A DNA stretch of 64,000 nucleotides from Oscillibacter sp. MSJ-31 (GTDB lineage: Bacteria; Bacillota; Clostridia; Oscillospirales; Oscillospiraceae), in the NCBI RefSeq assembly GCF_018918025.1, contig NZ_JAHLPT010000001.1, forward strand, positions 124,001 through 188,000, read 5' to 3'. The notes beneath the pieces were generated by a model. That model was not told the DNA's origin, searched no databases, and saw only the letters and a program-made list of their open reading frames with translations. Below are positions 44,412 to 53,864 of this stretch, piece by piece. The translations under genes and the position numbers were made by a program. Within the stretch, counting starts at the first letter, position 1; each line of letters opens with the position of its first letter.

Positions 44412-44440
44412 ATTATAGAGGACGCGGCTGAGAATGTCAA
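44412..44440 (-). promoter_or_regulatory. consensus sigma-A promoter of the yceD-rpmF unit
   Basis: Minus strand TTGACA (44435-44440), 17-base spacer, TATAAT (44412-44417): a full match to consensus, as expected for a ribosomal protein unit. Confidence 0.92.
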
Positions 44441-44482
44441 ACATTTTTTGAGGATTTTTTACAACTTTTTTCTTTGCTTTTC

Positions 44483-44511
44483 TTTACATTTGACGGTGGG
44501 TGTCGTAGAAT
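44483..44511 (+). promoter_or_regulatory. sigma-A promoter of the RluA-type gene
   Basis: -35 TTTACA (44483-44488), 17-base spacer, -10 TAGAAT (44506-44511). Confidence 0.65.
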
Positions 44512-44550
44512 GGCCTTGCTATGCTTTTAACGCGCGAAAGGAGCGGCACC

Positions 44551-45507
44551 ATGCGAGAGCTTACCATCCAAAAAAATGACGCCGATCAGCGGCTCGACCG
44601 CTTTCTCGGCAAGGCCGTTCCCCTGCTGCCCGCCTCGCTGGCGCAGAAGTACATCCGCCTCAAGCGCATCAAGGTCAACGACGCGCGCGCCGAACGAGAC
44701 TGCCGTCTGCGCGAGGGCGACAAGCTCCAGCTCTACATCAACGACGAATTCTTTGAAACGCCGAGCGAGGAGAACGTCTATCTCACGATCGTCAACCCAA
44801 GGCTGCATATCATCTATGAGGATGAAAACATCATGCTGCTTGATAAGCCCGCCGGAATGGTCGTCCACGCCGACGAGGGGGAGAAGGTCAATACGCTCGT
44901 CAACCATCTGCTCGCCTATCTCTATCAAAAGCGCGAATGGAAGCCGCGCGAGGAGAACGCCTTTACCCCCGCGCTGTGCAACCGCATCGACCGCAACACG
45001 GGCGGTATCGTCATCGCGGCAAAAAACGCCGAGGCGCTGCGCGTCCTGAACGAAAAGATCCGCGAACGCGAGCTGTCCAAATTCTACCTCTGCATCTGCC
45101 TTGGCCGCCCCGAGCCGCCGAAGGGCCGCATCGAATGCTTCCTGCGCAAGGACAGCAAAACGAACACCGTGCGCGTCTATCACCATCCCGTGCCGGACGG
45201 ACGCAGCGCCGTCACGCTCTACGAAACGCTGGAAACGCGCGACCGTCTCTCCCTCATCGAGGTCGAGCTGCTCACGGGGCGCACGCACCAGATCCGCGCG
45301 AGCTTCGCCGACATGGGCCACCCCCTGCTCGGCGACGGAAAATACGGCGTCGGCAGCGTCAACCGCCGCTACGGTGAGACGCAGCAGGCGCTCTACTCCT
45401 ACCGCCTGCGCTTTGACTTCCCCACCGACGCGGGCATTCTCAACTACCTGCGTGGGCGCGAGTTCATCGCCGACGAGGTCCCCTTCCGGCGGAAATACTT
45501 CGGCTGA
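44551..45507 (+). CDS. RluA family pseudouridine synthase
   Basis: A 318-residue enzyme with an N-terminal S4-like domain (DQRLDRFLGKAVP to about residue 75) and the pseudouridine synthase core. The catalytic aspartate sits in NRIDRNTGG (the usual form is HRLDxxTSG), and the C-terminal LLTGRTHQIRASFADMGHPLLGD motif is intact. The rRNA or tRNA target cannot be told. The start at 44551 has AAAGGAG. Confidence 0.93.
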   Translation: MRELTIQKNDADQRLDRFLGKAVPLLPASLAQKYIRLKRIKVNDARAERDCRLREGDKLQLYINDEFFETPSEENVYLTIVNPRLHIIYEDENIMLLDKPAGMVVHADEGEKVNTLVNHLLAYLYQKREWKPREENAFTPALCNRIDRNTGGIVIAAKNAEALRVLNEKIRERELSKFYLCICLGRPEPPKGRIECFLRKDSKTNTVRVYHHPVPDGRSAVTLYETLETRDRLSLIEVELLTGRTHQIRASFADMGHPLLGDGKYGVGSVNRRYGETQQALYSYRLRFDFPTDAGILNYLRGREFIADEVPFRRKYFG

Positions 45508-45641
45508 ACATGCGGGAGAATACATATTTAATTTATATATAAATATTCTTCCATCATTTTCCGCGATACCTGCGTGAGATATGTGAAATCGATACATAAA
45601 TCCGCATAAAATTTTTATCAAATTTTTGTTCTTTTTGTCGC

Positions 45642-45669
45642 TTGAACTTTTTTTCTTTCGTGCTATGAT
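45642..45669 (+). promoter_or_regulatory. sigma-A promoter of cstA
   Basis: -35 TTGAAC (45642-45647), 16-base spacer, -10 TATGAT (45664-45669), in an AT-rich 239-base intergenic region. That region also has an AT-rich imperfect hairpin (about 45518-45550) with no clear T-run. Confidence 0.65.
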
Positions 45670-45682
45670 GTTTGGCGTCGGG

Positions 45683-45696
45683 TGGAAACGTTTCCA
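45683..45696. promoter_or_regulatory. cre-like operator (CcpA/LacI family) in front of cstA
   Basis: TGGAAACGTTTCCA is a perfect 14-base palindrome with the central CG of catabolite-responsive elements. It starts about seven bases after the predicted transcript start, a position that would block RNA polymerase. Confidence 0.75.
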
Positions 45697-45746
45697 ACCG
45701 ATGCATACCCATGCCATCATGGGACAAATTAAGGAGGAGAGTACAA

Positions 45747-47246
45747 ATGATTAGCTTTTTCCTGTGTCTGGCACTGCTGATCGGCGGCTACTTCGTCTAC
45801 GGCAAGGTCGTTGAGAACACCTTCGGCCCCGATGACCGTGAGACCCCTGCCGTCAAGATCAACGACGGTGTGGACTACATGGTCCTGCCGCAGTGGAAGC
45901 TCTTTATGATCCAGCTTCTGAACATTGCGGGCCTCGGCCCCATCTTCGGCGCTCTGAGCGGCGCTCTGTGGGGTCCCGTGGTCTTCCTGTGGATCACCTT
46001 CGGCACCATCTTTGCCGGTGCGGTCCACGACTATTTCTCCGGTATGATGAGTGAGCGCAACGAAGGCGCTTCCATCTCCGAGATCTCCGGCATTTACCTC
46101 GGCGGCGCGATGAAGAATGTCATGCGCGTGTTCAGCGTCGTTCTTCTGGTCATGGTCGGCACGGTGTTCGCCGTCGGCCCCGCCGGTCTGCTCCAGCTGC
46201 TGTGCTCCAAGGGCGGCAGCGAAGGCATCCTCGCCAGCAAGATGTTCTGGCTGATCCTGATTCTGATCTATTACTTCATTGCGACCTTCCTCTCCATCGA
46301 TAAGATCATCGGCAAGATCTACCCCGTGTTTGGCATCTGCCTGATTGTTATGGCGCTCGGCGTGGCGCTCGGTATTTTCACGAAGGGCTACACCATCCCC
46401 GAGCTTTGGAACAACTTCACCAATATGCACCCGCAGGGCACTCCGATCTGGAGCTTCATGTTCATCACCGTCGCCTGCGGCGCGATCTCCGGCTTCCATG
46501 CTACGCAGAGCCCCCTGATGGCACGCTGCATGAAGAGCGAGAAGCAGGGCCACTTCGTCTTCTACGGCGCGATGGTCTCCGAAGGCATCATCGCCCTGAT
46601 CTGGGCGGCTGCCGGCTGCGCTCTCTACACCGGTGAAGAGCTGCTTGCTCTTGGCGGCGGCGGCTCCACCGCTGTGTATGACGTCTGCTCCAAGACCATG
46701 GGCGGCATCGGCATTGCCCTTGCCATGCTCGGCGTCATCGCCTGCCCCATCACCTCCGGCGACACCGCGTTCCGCTCCGCCCGTCTGGTTCTGGCCGACT
46801 GGTTCAAGATGGACCAGAAGAGCTGGAAGAACCGTCTGCTCCTCTGCGTCCCCGTGCTCGGCGTCGGCGCCTTTCTCGGCATCGGCAATGCCCTCGGCAA
46901 GATCGACTACACCATCATCTGGCGTTACTTCAGCTGGACCAACCAGACGCTCGCCATGATCGTTCTGTGGGCCGCTTCCATGTACCTCTTCTATGAGAAG
47001 AAGAACTACTGGATCACCGCCGTTCCCGCTACCTTCATGAGCGCCGTGTCCATCACCTACTTCATGCTGGGCAATGAGTGCCTCGGCCAGTTCCTCAACA
47101 CCAAGACTGCCGACGGCGCTACCGTGTACAACACGGCGGTCGCTTATCCCGTCGGCATCCTCGCTGCGGCGTTGTTCCTTGGCATCTTCCTGTACACCAT
47201 CAAGAAGCGTCATACCCAGCCGCACTACGAGACCCTGCACAAGTAA
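45747..47246 (+). CDS. cstA: CstA family transporter (carbon starvation protein A)
   Basis: A 499-residue polytopic membrane protein with the CstA-type motifs FGPDDRETPAVKINDGVDY and FGTIFAGAVHDYFSGMMSERNEG. It is shorter than the roughly 700-residue E. coli CstA, as are many Firmicute members. CstA relatives take up peptides or pyruvate under starvation; the substrate here is not shown by sequence. The start at 45747 has AAGGAGG. A cre site in the leader indicates catabolite repression. Confidence 0.92.
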   Translation: MISFFLCLALLIGGYFVYGKVVENTFGPDDRETPAVKINDGVDYMVLPQWKLFMIQLLNIAGLGPIFGALSGALWGPVVFLWITFGTIFAGAVHDYFSGMMSERNEGASISEISGIYLGGAMKNVMRVFSVVLLVMVGTVFAVGPAGLLQLLCSKGGSEGILASKMFWLILILIYYFIATFLSIDKIIGKIYPVFGICLIVMALGVALGIFTKGYTIPELWNNFTNMHPQGTPIWSFMFITVACGAISGFHATQSPLMARCMKSEKQGHFVFYGAMVSEGIIALIWAAAGCALYTGEELLALGGGGSTAVYDVCSKTMGGIGIALAMLGVIACPITSGDTAFRSARLVLADWFKMDQKSWKNRLLLCVPVLGVGAFLGIGNALGKIDYTIIWRYFSWTNQTLAMIVLWAASMYLFYEKKNYWITAVPATFMSAVSITYFMLGNECLGQFLNTKTADGATVYNTAVAYPVGILAAALFLGIFLYTIKKRHTQPHYETLHK

Positions 47247-47256
47247 ACCCTATTCC

Positions 47257-47291
47257 GCAAAGCGGCGAGAGCGTCCCTCCCGCCGCTTTGC
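47257..47291. repeat. 11-base inverted repeat between cstA and the next gene
   Basis: GCAAAGCGGCG (47257-47267) and CGCCGCTTTGC (47281-47291) with a 13-base loop. It is not followed by a T-run, so it may be an mRNA-stabilising or partial-termination hairpin. Confidence 0.6.
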
Positions 47292-47310
47292 TCACTTTGG
47301 AGGAGCGATT

Positions 47311-48312
47311 ATGAGCTTTGCACCTGTACGCCTCGGAAACACTGTTCTGGAAGCGGAGACCGCGGCCGCGGACCGAAAGTCCTGCCGCCGCTTCGGCCCC
47401 TGCGGTGTGGGAGAAAAGGCCCTATATCTCAATGATCTTCTCATCGACCGGCACTTTTACGTCGGCTTCGGCTCCGTGCGGCGCGTTTTCAAGCGCGTGG
47501 CGATGAGCCAGGGCGGCTTCAGCGGCAAGGGTGCGTTTGGCTCCATCCCATACCTCGTCGTGCAGTACGACGACGGACAGGAGAAGCAATGCACCTTCAA
47601 GCGTGAGGAGGACGTGGACGAGCTGCTTGCCTATCTGGGGCAGGTCCATCCCGAGATTCCGCGCCTGAGCGTCGGCGGCGAGCAGCGGCTTGCAAAAAAG
47701 GCGCAGCAGGAGGCATCCCGCTACCTCAAGGAGCTCACACCGCAGGCGCAGAGCGTGCGCGAGGAGCTGGAGCGCGCGCGCAAGTTCCTCTCCGGCTACC
47801 CCGAGCTGACCGCTCAGCTTGCTGCAGCCGCCAAGGCCAAGCGCATCAACGAGCATACGAATCCCGCCTACCGTTGGGTCGCGCTGGCGATCGTCCTCGC
47901 GGGCGCGGCGGCATTGGTGTACGGCATCATCTCGTGGCGCGGCGGCAGTGATTTCGGCGTCTACTTCGCGCTCTTCGGCTTTGCCGCCGTGTTTTTCTTC
48001 TCGGGAGCGCACGTTCTGCCCACGGCAAAGAATAACCGCAGGGCGGTCGAGCGTGCCTGGGACGAGGCGCAGGCCGCCATGGCGAATGTTCTGCCCGAGG
48101 ACTTTCCCCTCCCCGCCCGCTACGCGCATCCGATCGTGCTCGACCGCATGATCCGCATTCTGCGCGAGGGCCGCGCGCAGAGCAAGGAGGAAGCGCTCGA
48201 CGTGCTCAAAGCCGACCTCAGGGCGCTCACCGCCGACGTGCAGGTCGAGCAGGAGGAGCATGACGAGGTCGTGGTCATCAAGCCTCTGTTCCTTGTGAGC
48301 GACTATCAATAA
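47311..48312 (+). CDS. membrane protein of unknown function
   Basis: I do not recognise a family. It is a 333-residue protein with a soluble N-terminal part containing beta-rich segments (RHFYVGFGSVRRVFKRV, SIPYLVVQYDDGQEKQCTFK), a helical stretch (about 125-185), a membrane hairpin (about 189-207 and 213-233) and a charged cytoplasmic tail. The first 100 residues could be a small PH-like fold; this is a guess. It starts at 47311 behind GGAGGAG, 64 bases after cstA with no promoter seen, so it is probably co-transcribed. A terminator follows. Confidence 0.75.
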   Translation: MSFAPVRLGNTVLEAETAAADRKSCRRFGPCGVGEKALYLNDLLIDRHFYVGFGSVRRVFKRVAMSQGGFSGKGAFGSIPYLVVQYDDGQEKQCTFKREEDVDELLAYLGQVHPEIPRLSVGGEQRLAKKAQQEASRYLKELTPQAQSVREELERARKFLSGYPELTAQLAAAAKAKRINEHTNPAYRWVALAIVLAGAAALVYGIISWRGGSDFGVYFALFGFAAVFFFSGAHVLPTAKNNRRAVERAWDEAQAAMANVLPEDFPLPARYAHPIVLDRMIRILREGRAQSKEEALDVLKADLRALTADVQVEQEEHDEVVVIKPLFLVSDYQ

Positions 48313-48325
48313 GCCGAAAACAGCG

Positions 48326-48366
48326 AAGGACTCTGTACCGATTGCACAGAGTCCTTCCTTTTTTTG
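48326..48366 (+). terminator. intrinsic terminator after the unknown membrane protein gene
   Basis: AAGGACTCTGT (48326-48336) pairs with ACAGAGTCCTT (48346-48356) around a nine-base loop, then a long T-run. Confidence 0.88.
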
Positions 48367-48394
48367 CCCGCGGAACTGTCAGCGTTCAAAATAT

Positions 48395-48415
48395 TAAACT
48401 TTTTGTTTATTTTAT
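48395..48415. repeat. upstream arm of the inverted repeat around the pot promoter (candidate operator 1)
   Basis: Contains AAAC-N5-GTTT (48396-48408) and lies just before the -35. It is an inverted copy of 48458-48479 with 2 mismatches and a one-base gap over 21-22 bases. Confidence 0.65.
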
Positions 48416-48417
48416 GC

Positions 48418-48445
48418 TTGCAATCCTTTCCTCTTTGTGTATAAT
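48418..48445 (+). promoter_or_regulatory. sigma-A promoter of the polyamine operon
   Basis: -35 TTGCAA (48418-48423), 16-base spacer, -10 TATAAT (48440-48445). It lies between the two inverted repeat arms. Confidence 0.75.
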
Positions 48446-48457
48446 AGGTTTGGTTTT

Positions 48458-48479
48458 ATAAAAATAAACCGAAAGTTTA
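48458..48479. repeat. downstream arm of the inverted repeat around the pot promoter (candidate operator 2)
   Basis: Contains AAAC-N5-GTTT (48466-48478) and starts near the transcript start. Centre-to-centre distance to the upstream arm is about 70 bases. Confidence 0.65.
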
Positions 48480-48514
48480 GCAAATCGAACGCTTAGGAAT
48501 CGGGAGGTCATTGT

Positions 48515-49048
48515 ATGGACATTGGAAATAAGATCCGAGAGCTGCGAACGCGCAAGGGACTGACTCTGGAGGAGCTCGCCAGCCGAAGCGAGCTGACAAA
48601 GGGGTTCTTGTCCCAGTTAGAGCGCGACCTTACCTCCCCGTCCATCGACTCTCTGAGCGACATTCTGGAGGCGCTCGGCACGAATCTTGCCGAGTTCTTT
48701 CAGGAGGATAAAAACGACCAGTTCATCTTCCACGCCGATGATTTCTTCGTCGACGAGCGCGAGGACTGCACGGTCAACTGGATCGTTCCCAACACGCAGA
48801 AGAATCAGATGGAGCCGATACTGCTCGAGCTGCCCGAGGGCGGCGAGAGCTTCACGGTCGAGCCGCATGACGGCGAGGAATTCGGCTATGTCGTCGATGG
48901 CAGCGTCGTGCTGGTCTGCGACGGCGAGGAGCACCCCCTGCGCCGCGGAGAGACCTTCTACCTCCACGGACGCAGCTTCCATCTGCTCAAAAATGTGCGC
49001 AAGACCACCGCGCACGTGCTGTGGGTCTCGACCCCTCCCCTGTTCTGA
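48515..49048 (+). CDS. XRE family regulator with cupin sensor domain
   Basis: A 177-residue regulator: an N-terminal XRE helix-turn-helix (about residues 5-60, TLEELASRSELTKGFLSQLERDLTSPSIDSL) and a C-terminal cupin domain (about 105-175, with HDGEEFGYVVDGSVVLVCDGE). This is the PuuR-like architecture that commonly controls polyamine genes. It is the first gene of the potABCD operon, 33 bases before potA, so it probably regulates polyamine uptake and itself through the AAAC-N5-GTTT elements. The ligand is inferred, not shown. Confidence 0.92.
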   Translation: MDIGNKIRELRTRKGLTLEELASRSELTKGFLSQLERDLTSPSIDSLSDILEALGTNLAEFFQEDKNDQFIFHADDFFVDEREDCTVNWIVPNTQKNQMEPILLELPEGGESFTVEPHDGEEFGYVVDGSVVLVCDGEEHPLRRGETFYLHGRSFHLLKNVRKTTAHVLWVSTPPLF

Positions 49049-49081
49049 CTTCTATCGATATAAGGAAAGGATATTGGAACC

Positions 49082-50664
<1,583 letters not shown>

Positions 50665-50668
<4 letters not shown>

Positions 50669-51501
50669 AGCAGTTCCGTTCCATGACGTACCCCTACGTC
50701 GCCTGGATCAGCGTGATGATTGTGCTGCCGATGCTGCTCATCGTGCTCTACGCCTTCACCGTTTCCGGCAATGAGGTGCTGACCTTTCAGTTCACCTTCG
50801 ATAACTTCAAGCGCTTTGTCACCGACACCGTGTTCATGGAGGTGCTTGGCCGCTCGCTCTACATCGCCGTGCTCACGACGCTCATCTGCATCGCGCTCGG
50901 CTACCCCATCGCCTATGCCATCGCGCAGATGAACAGCCGCTCGAACACCATCATGATCCTGCTCATCACCATGCCGACGTGGGTCAATATGCTCGTGCGC
51001 ACCTATGCGTGGATGGGTATTTTGCAGGACGAGGGTATCCTCAACACCATTCTCGGCTTTTTCGGCATTGGGCCGGTCTCGATGATCCACACGAGCTTCG
51101 CCGTCATTCTCGGCATGGTGTATAACTTCATTCCCTTTATGATCCTGCAGATCCACACCTCGCTCGCCAAGATGGACAAGAGCCTGCTGGAGGCCGCCAA
51201 CGACCTCGGCGCCACGCCCGTGCAGGCGTTTCTGCGCGTGACGCTGCCGCTCTCCCTCCCCGGCGTCATTTCCGGCATCACGCTCGTGTTCCTGCCCGCC
51301 GTTTCCAGCTTCTTCATTCCGAAGCTCCTCGGCGGCGGTCAATTCGTGCTCGTCGGCAACATCATCGAATCGCAGTTCCTCACCTCCGGCGACTGGAACT
51401 TCGGCAGCGCCATTTCCCTCATCATGGCGATCATCATCATGCTTTCGATGTGGCTCACGCGCAAGGTCGACGTGCAGCCCGCCAGCCGCGGAAAGGAGTG
51501 A
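50665..51501 (+). CDS. potB: spermidine/putrescine ABC transporter permease PotB
   Basis: A 278-residue permease with about six membrane segments and the EAA loop [25 protein letters not shown] that docks on PotA. The preferred start is the GTG at 50665, which overlaps the potA stop and is spaced seven bases from AGGAGG; the GTG one codon earlier is also possible. It forms the channel with the PotC part of the next gene. Confidence 0.94.
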
Positions 51502-51507
51502 CGGACG

Positions 51508-53421
51508 ATGAAAAAGAAAACCTCTGCCGCCTCCAAGGTTATCCTTACGCTGACGATGCTGTTCTTCTACCTCCCCATTCTCTATATCATCGTCTTTTCG
51601 TTCAACGATTCCCGCTCGCTCACGAAGTTCGGCGGCTTCTCTCTGCGCTGGTATGAAAAGATGTTCGCGGACTCCACGATGATGGAGGCCGTGCTCTACA
51701 CGGTCGTCATCGCCCTTCTTGCTACCGTCGTTTCCACCATCGTCGGCACCGTCACCGCCATCGGTCTGTCGAAGTCGAAGAAGGTCCTTCAGGCGATGGT
51801 CGAGCGCGTGAACGACCTGCCCGTGATGAATCCCGATATTGTCACCGGCATCAGTCTGCTGATGTTCTTCAGCGTGCTGGCGGTGAAGAAGGGCTTTCTG
51901 ACGCTGCTGCTCGCGCACATCATGTTCTGCATCCCCTACGTCATGCTCTCCGTCACGCCGAAGCTGCGCTCGCTCGACCCGAACCTCATCGACGCGGCGA
52001 TGGACCTCGGCGCTACGCCGTTCCAGGCGCTCACCCGCGTCATCGTGCCGCAGATCCGCCCGGGCATCGTCTCCGGCGCGCTCATCGCGTTCACCATGAG
52101 CTTTGACGACTTCGTGATCTCCTACTTCACCACGGGCAACGGCGTGAATAACATTTCCATTCTGGTCTACACCATGTCCAAGCGCGTCAATCCCTCCATC
52201 AACGCACTCTCCACGCTCGTCATTGTCGCCATCACGCTGGTGCTCGGCATCGTCAACCTTGTCCCGATCCTGCACGAAAAGCGTGAAAAAGAAGGAAGTG
52301 AAAAGGGAAAATCCTTTGCACAAAGCCGCAGGCTGATGGCCGCTGTCGCCGGCGTGCTGGTGCTCGCCATTCTCGGCGGAACGGTCGGCGTCAGCCTTTC
52401 TCAGCAGCACAAGAACGCTGCCGCCGTCGAAAAGTACGGCAGCAACGTCCTCAAGCTCTATCTCCCCGGCGAGTACCTCGGTGAGAACGTCATCGGCGAC
52501 TTTGAAAAGCAGTTCGGCGTGCGCGTCATCGTGGAGAATTTCGACTCCAATGAGATGATGTACACCAAGCTCATGGCGGGCGACAAGTACGACGTGGTCA
52601 TTCCCTCGGACTACATGATCGAACGCCTGATGAAGGAGAATTATCTCCAGCCGCTCGATCACAGCCTGCTTCCAAACCTTGAGAATATGGACGACGCGGT
52701 GCGCGGCATGAGCTATGACCCCGATAACGAGTGGTCCGTTCCCTACTTCTGGGGCAGCGTCGGCATCGTCTACAACCACGAGAACGTCGATCCCGCCGTG
52801 GTGGAGGAACAGGGCTGGGAGGTGCTGCGCAACACCGACTACGCCGGTCACCTCTACATCTACGACTCCGAGCGCGACTCGTTCATGATGGCGTTCAAGG
52901 CGCTCGGCTACTCGATGAACACCTCCGACCCCGACGAGATCAACGCCGCCTACGAATGGCTGCTGCAGATGAACGACACCATGTCGCCCGTCTACGTCAC
53001 CGACGAGGTCATCGACGGCATGATGAATGGCTACAAGGATCTCGCGGTCGTCTACTCCGGCGACGCCACCGTCATTCTCGACGAGAACGAGGACATGAGC
53101 TTCTATATGCCGGAGCAGGGCACGAACATCTGGTGCGACGCGATGGTCATTCCCGCGAACGCGGAAAATCCCCTGCTCGCCCACGAGTTCATCAACTATA
53201 TGCTTACCTATGAGGCCGCATTTGACAATACGGAGACGGTGGGGTATACTTCTCCCAACGCAGAGGTCTTTGAGGAGATGACCTCCTCCGAGGACCTTTA
53301 CGCAGAGAATGCCGCCTACCTTCCCCGCTCCGGCTACGAGAAGGACGAGATGTTCCACGACAACCAGACGCTCATGCGCGAGCTGAGCAAGCTCTGGATC
53401 AAGGTCAAGGCAGCCAAGTAA
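51508..53421 (+). CDS. potCD: fused permease and substrate-binding protein PotC-PotD
   Basis: A 637-residue single frame. Residues 1-255 are PotC, with six membrane segments and the EAA loop DAAMDLGATPFQALTRVIVP (162-181). A charged linker (about 256-275) and an extra membrane segment (276-296) lead into a PotD-type polyamine-binding domain (about 312-637; LPGEYLGENVIGDFEKQFGV, then VPYFWGSVGIVYN). The binding domain is thus tethered and has no lipobox of its own. Similar fusions are known in other uptake ABC systems. It starts 6 bases after potB. Confidence 0.94.
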   Translation: MKKKTSAASKVILTLTMLFFYLPILYIIVFSFNDSRSLTKFGGFSLRWYEKMFADSTMMEAVLYTVVIALLATVVSTIVGTVTAIGLSKSKKVLQAMVERVNDLPVMNPDIVTGISLLMFFSVLAVKKGFLTLLLAHIMFCIPYVMLSVTPKLRSLDPNLIDAAMDLGATPFQALTRVIVPQIRPGIVSGALIAFTMSFDDFVISYFTTGNGVNNISILVYTMSKRVNPSINALSTLVIVAITLVLGIVNLVPILHEKREKEGSEKGKSFAQSRRLMAAVAGVLVLAILGGTVGVSLSQQHKNAAAVEKYGSNVLKLYLPGEYLGENVIGDFEKQFGVRVIVENFDSNEMMYTKLMAGDKYDVVIPSDYMIERLMKENYLQPLDHSLLPNLENMDDAVRGMSYDPDNEWSVPYFWGSVGIVYNHENVDPAVVEEQGWEVLRNTDYAGHLYIYDSERDSFMMAFKALGYSMNTSDPDEINAAYEWLLQMNDTMSPVYVTDEVIDGMMNGYKDLAVVYSGDATVILDENEDMSFYMPEQGTNIWCDAMVIPANAENPLLAHEFINYMLTYEAAFDNTETVGYTSPNAEVFEEMTSSEDLYAENAAYLPRSGYEKDEMFHDNQTLMRELSKLWIKVKAAK

Positions 53422-53452
53422 AAACATCGCACGAAAGAAAGGAATCAAACCC

Positions 53453-53845
53453 ATGCAGATCGGAGACACTTACGAATACAAAAATGTCGTCACCAAGGAG
53501 ATCACCGCCGGCGCGCTCGGCTCGGGCGGACTGGACATCTTCGCCACGCCCTTCCTCATTTGCTGGATGGAGGCCGCGGCCTACTACTACATGAAGGAGC
53601 AGCTTCCCGAGGGCAAGAGCAGCGTCGGCACGATGGTCAACGTCCGCCACGTTTCCCCCTCCCCCATCGGCGCGGAGATCACCGCCAAGGCCGAGCTGAT
53701 CGCCATTTCCGAGAACGGCAAGATGTATACCTTCAAGGTCGAGGCATACGATAACAAGGGCCTCATCGGCGAGGGCACGCACGAGCGCGCCATCATCGAC
53801 TGCGAGCGCTTCATGAAGAAGTGCCTGGCCAAGCTGGAAGACTGA
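53453..53845 (+). CDS. FlK-like hotdog thioesterase
   Basis: A 130-residue hotdog-fold protein resembling the fluoroacetyl-CoA thioesterase FlK. The residues matching FlK Thr42, Glu50 and His76 are T32, E40 and H66, with the same spacing of 8 and 26. In most bacteria such proteins act on other short acyl-CoAs, so fluoroacetyl-CoA should not be assumed. It lies 31 bases after potCD with GAAAGGA and shares the operon, which hints at an acetyl- or acyl-polyamine link; that is inference. Confidence 0.85.
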   Translation: MQIGDTYEYKNVVTKEITAGALGSGGLDIFATPFLICWMEAAAYYYMKEQLPEGKSSVGTMVNVRHVSPSPIGAEITAKAELIAISENGKMYTFKVEAYDNKGLIGEGTHERAIIDCERFMKKCLAKLED

Positions 53846-53864
53846 ACAGGCAAGGAGGAAGCCC

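Noticed and set aside
45518-45550. AT-rich hairpin after the RluA-type gene as a terminator
   Set aside because: The stem is interrupted by a three-base bulge, made of A-T pairs and lacks a T-run.
48416-48457. Invertible promoter (inverton) between the repeat arms
   Set aside because: Not excluded, but each arm is itself a symmetrical AAAC-N5-GTTT element next to a regulator gene, no invertase is nearby, and the inner segment is short; operators are the simpler reading.
53453-53845. Fluoroacetate resistance function
   Set aside because: The catalytic triad is shared by many short acyl-CoA thioesterases; nothing in the neighbourhood concerns organofluorines.
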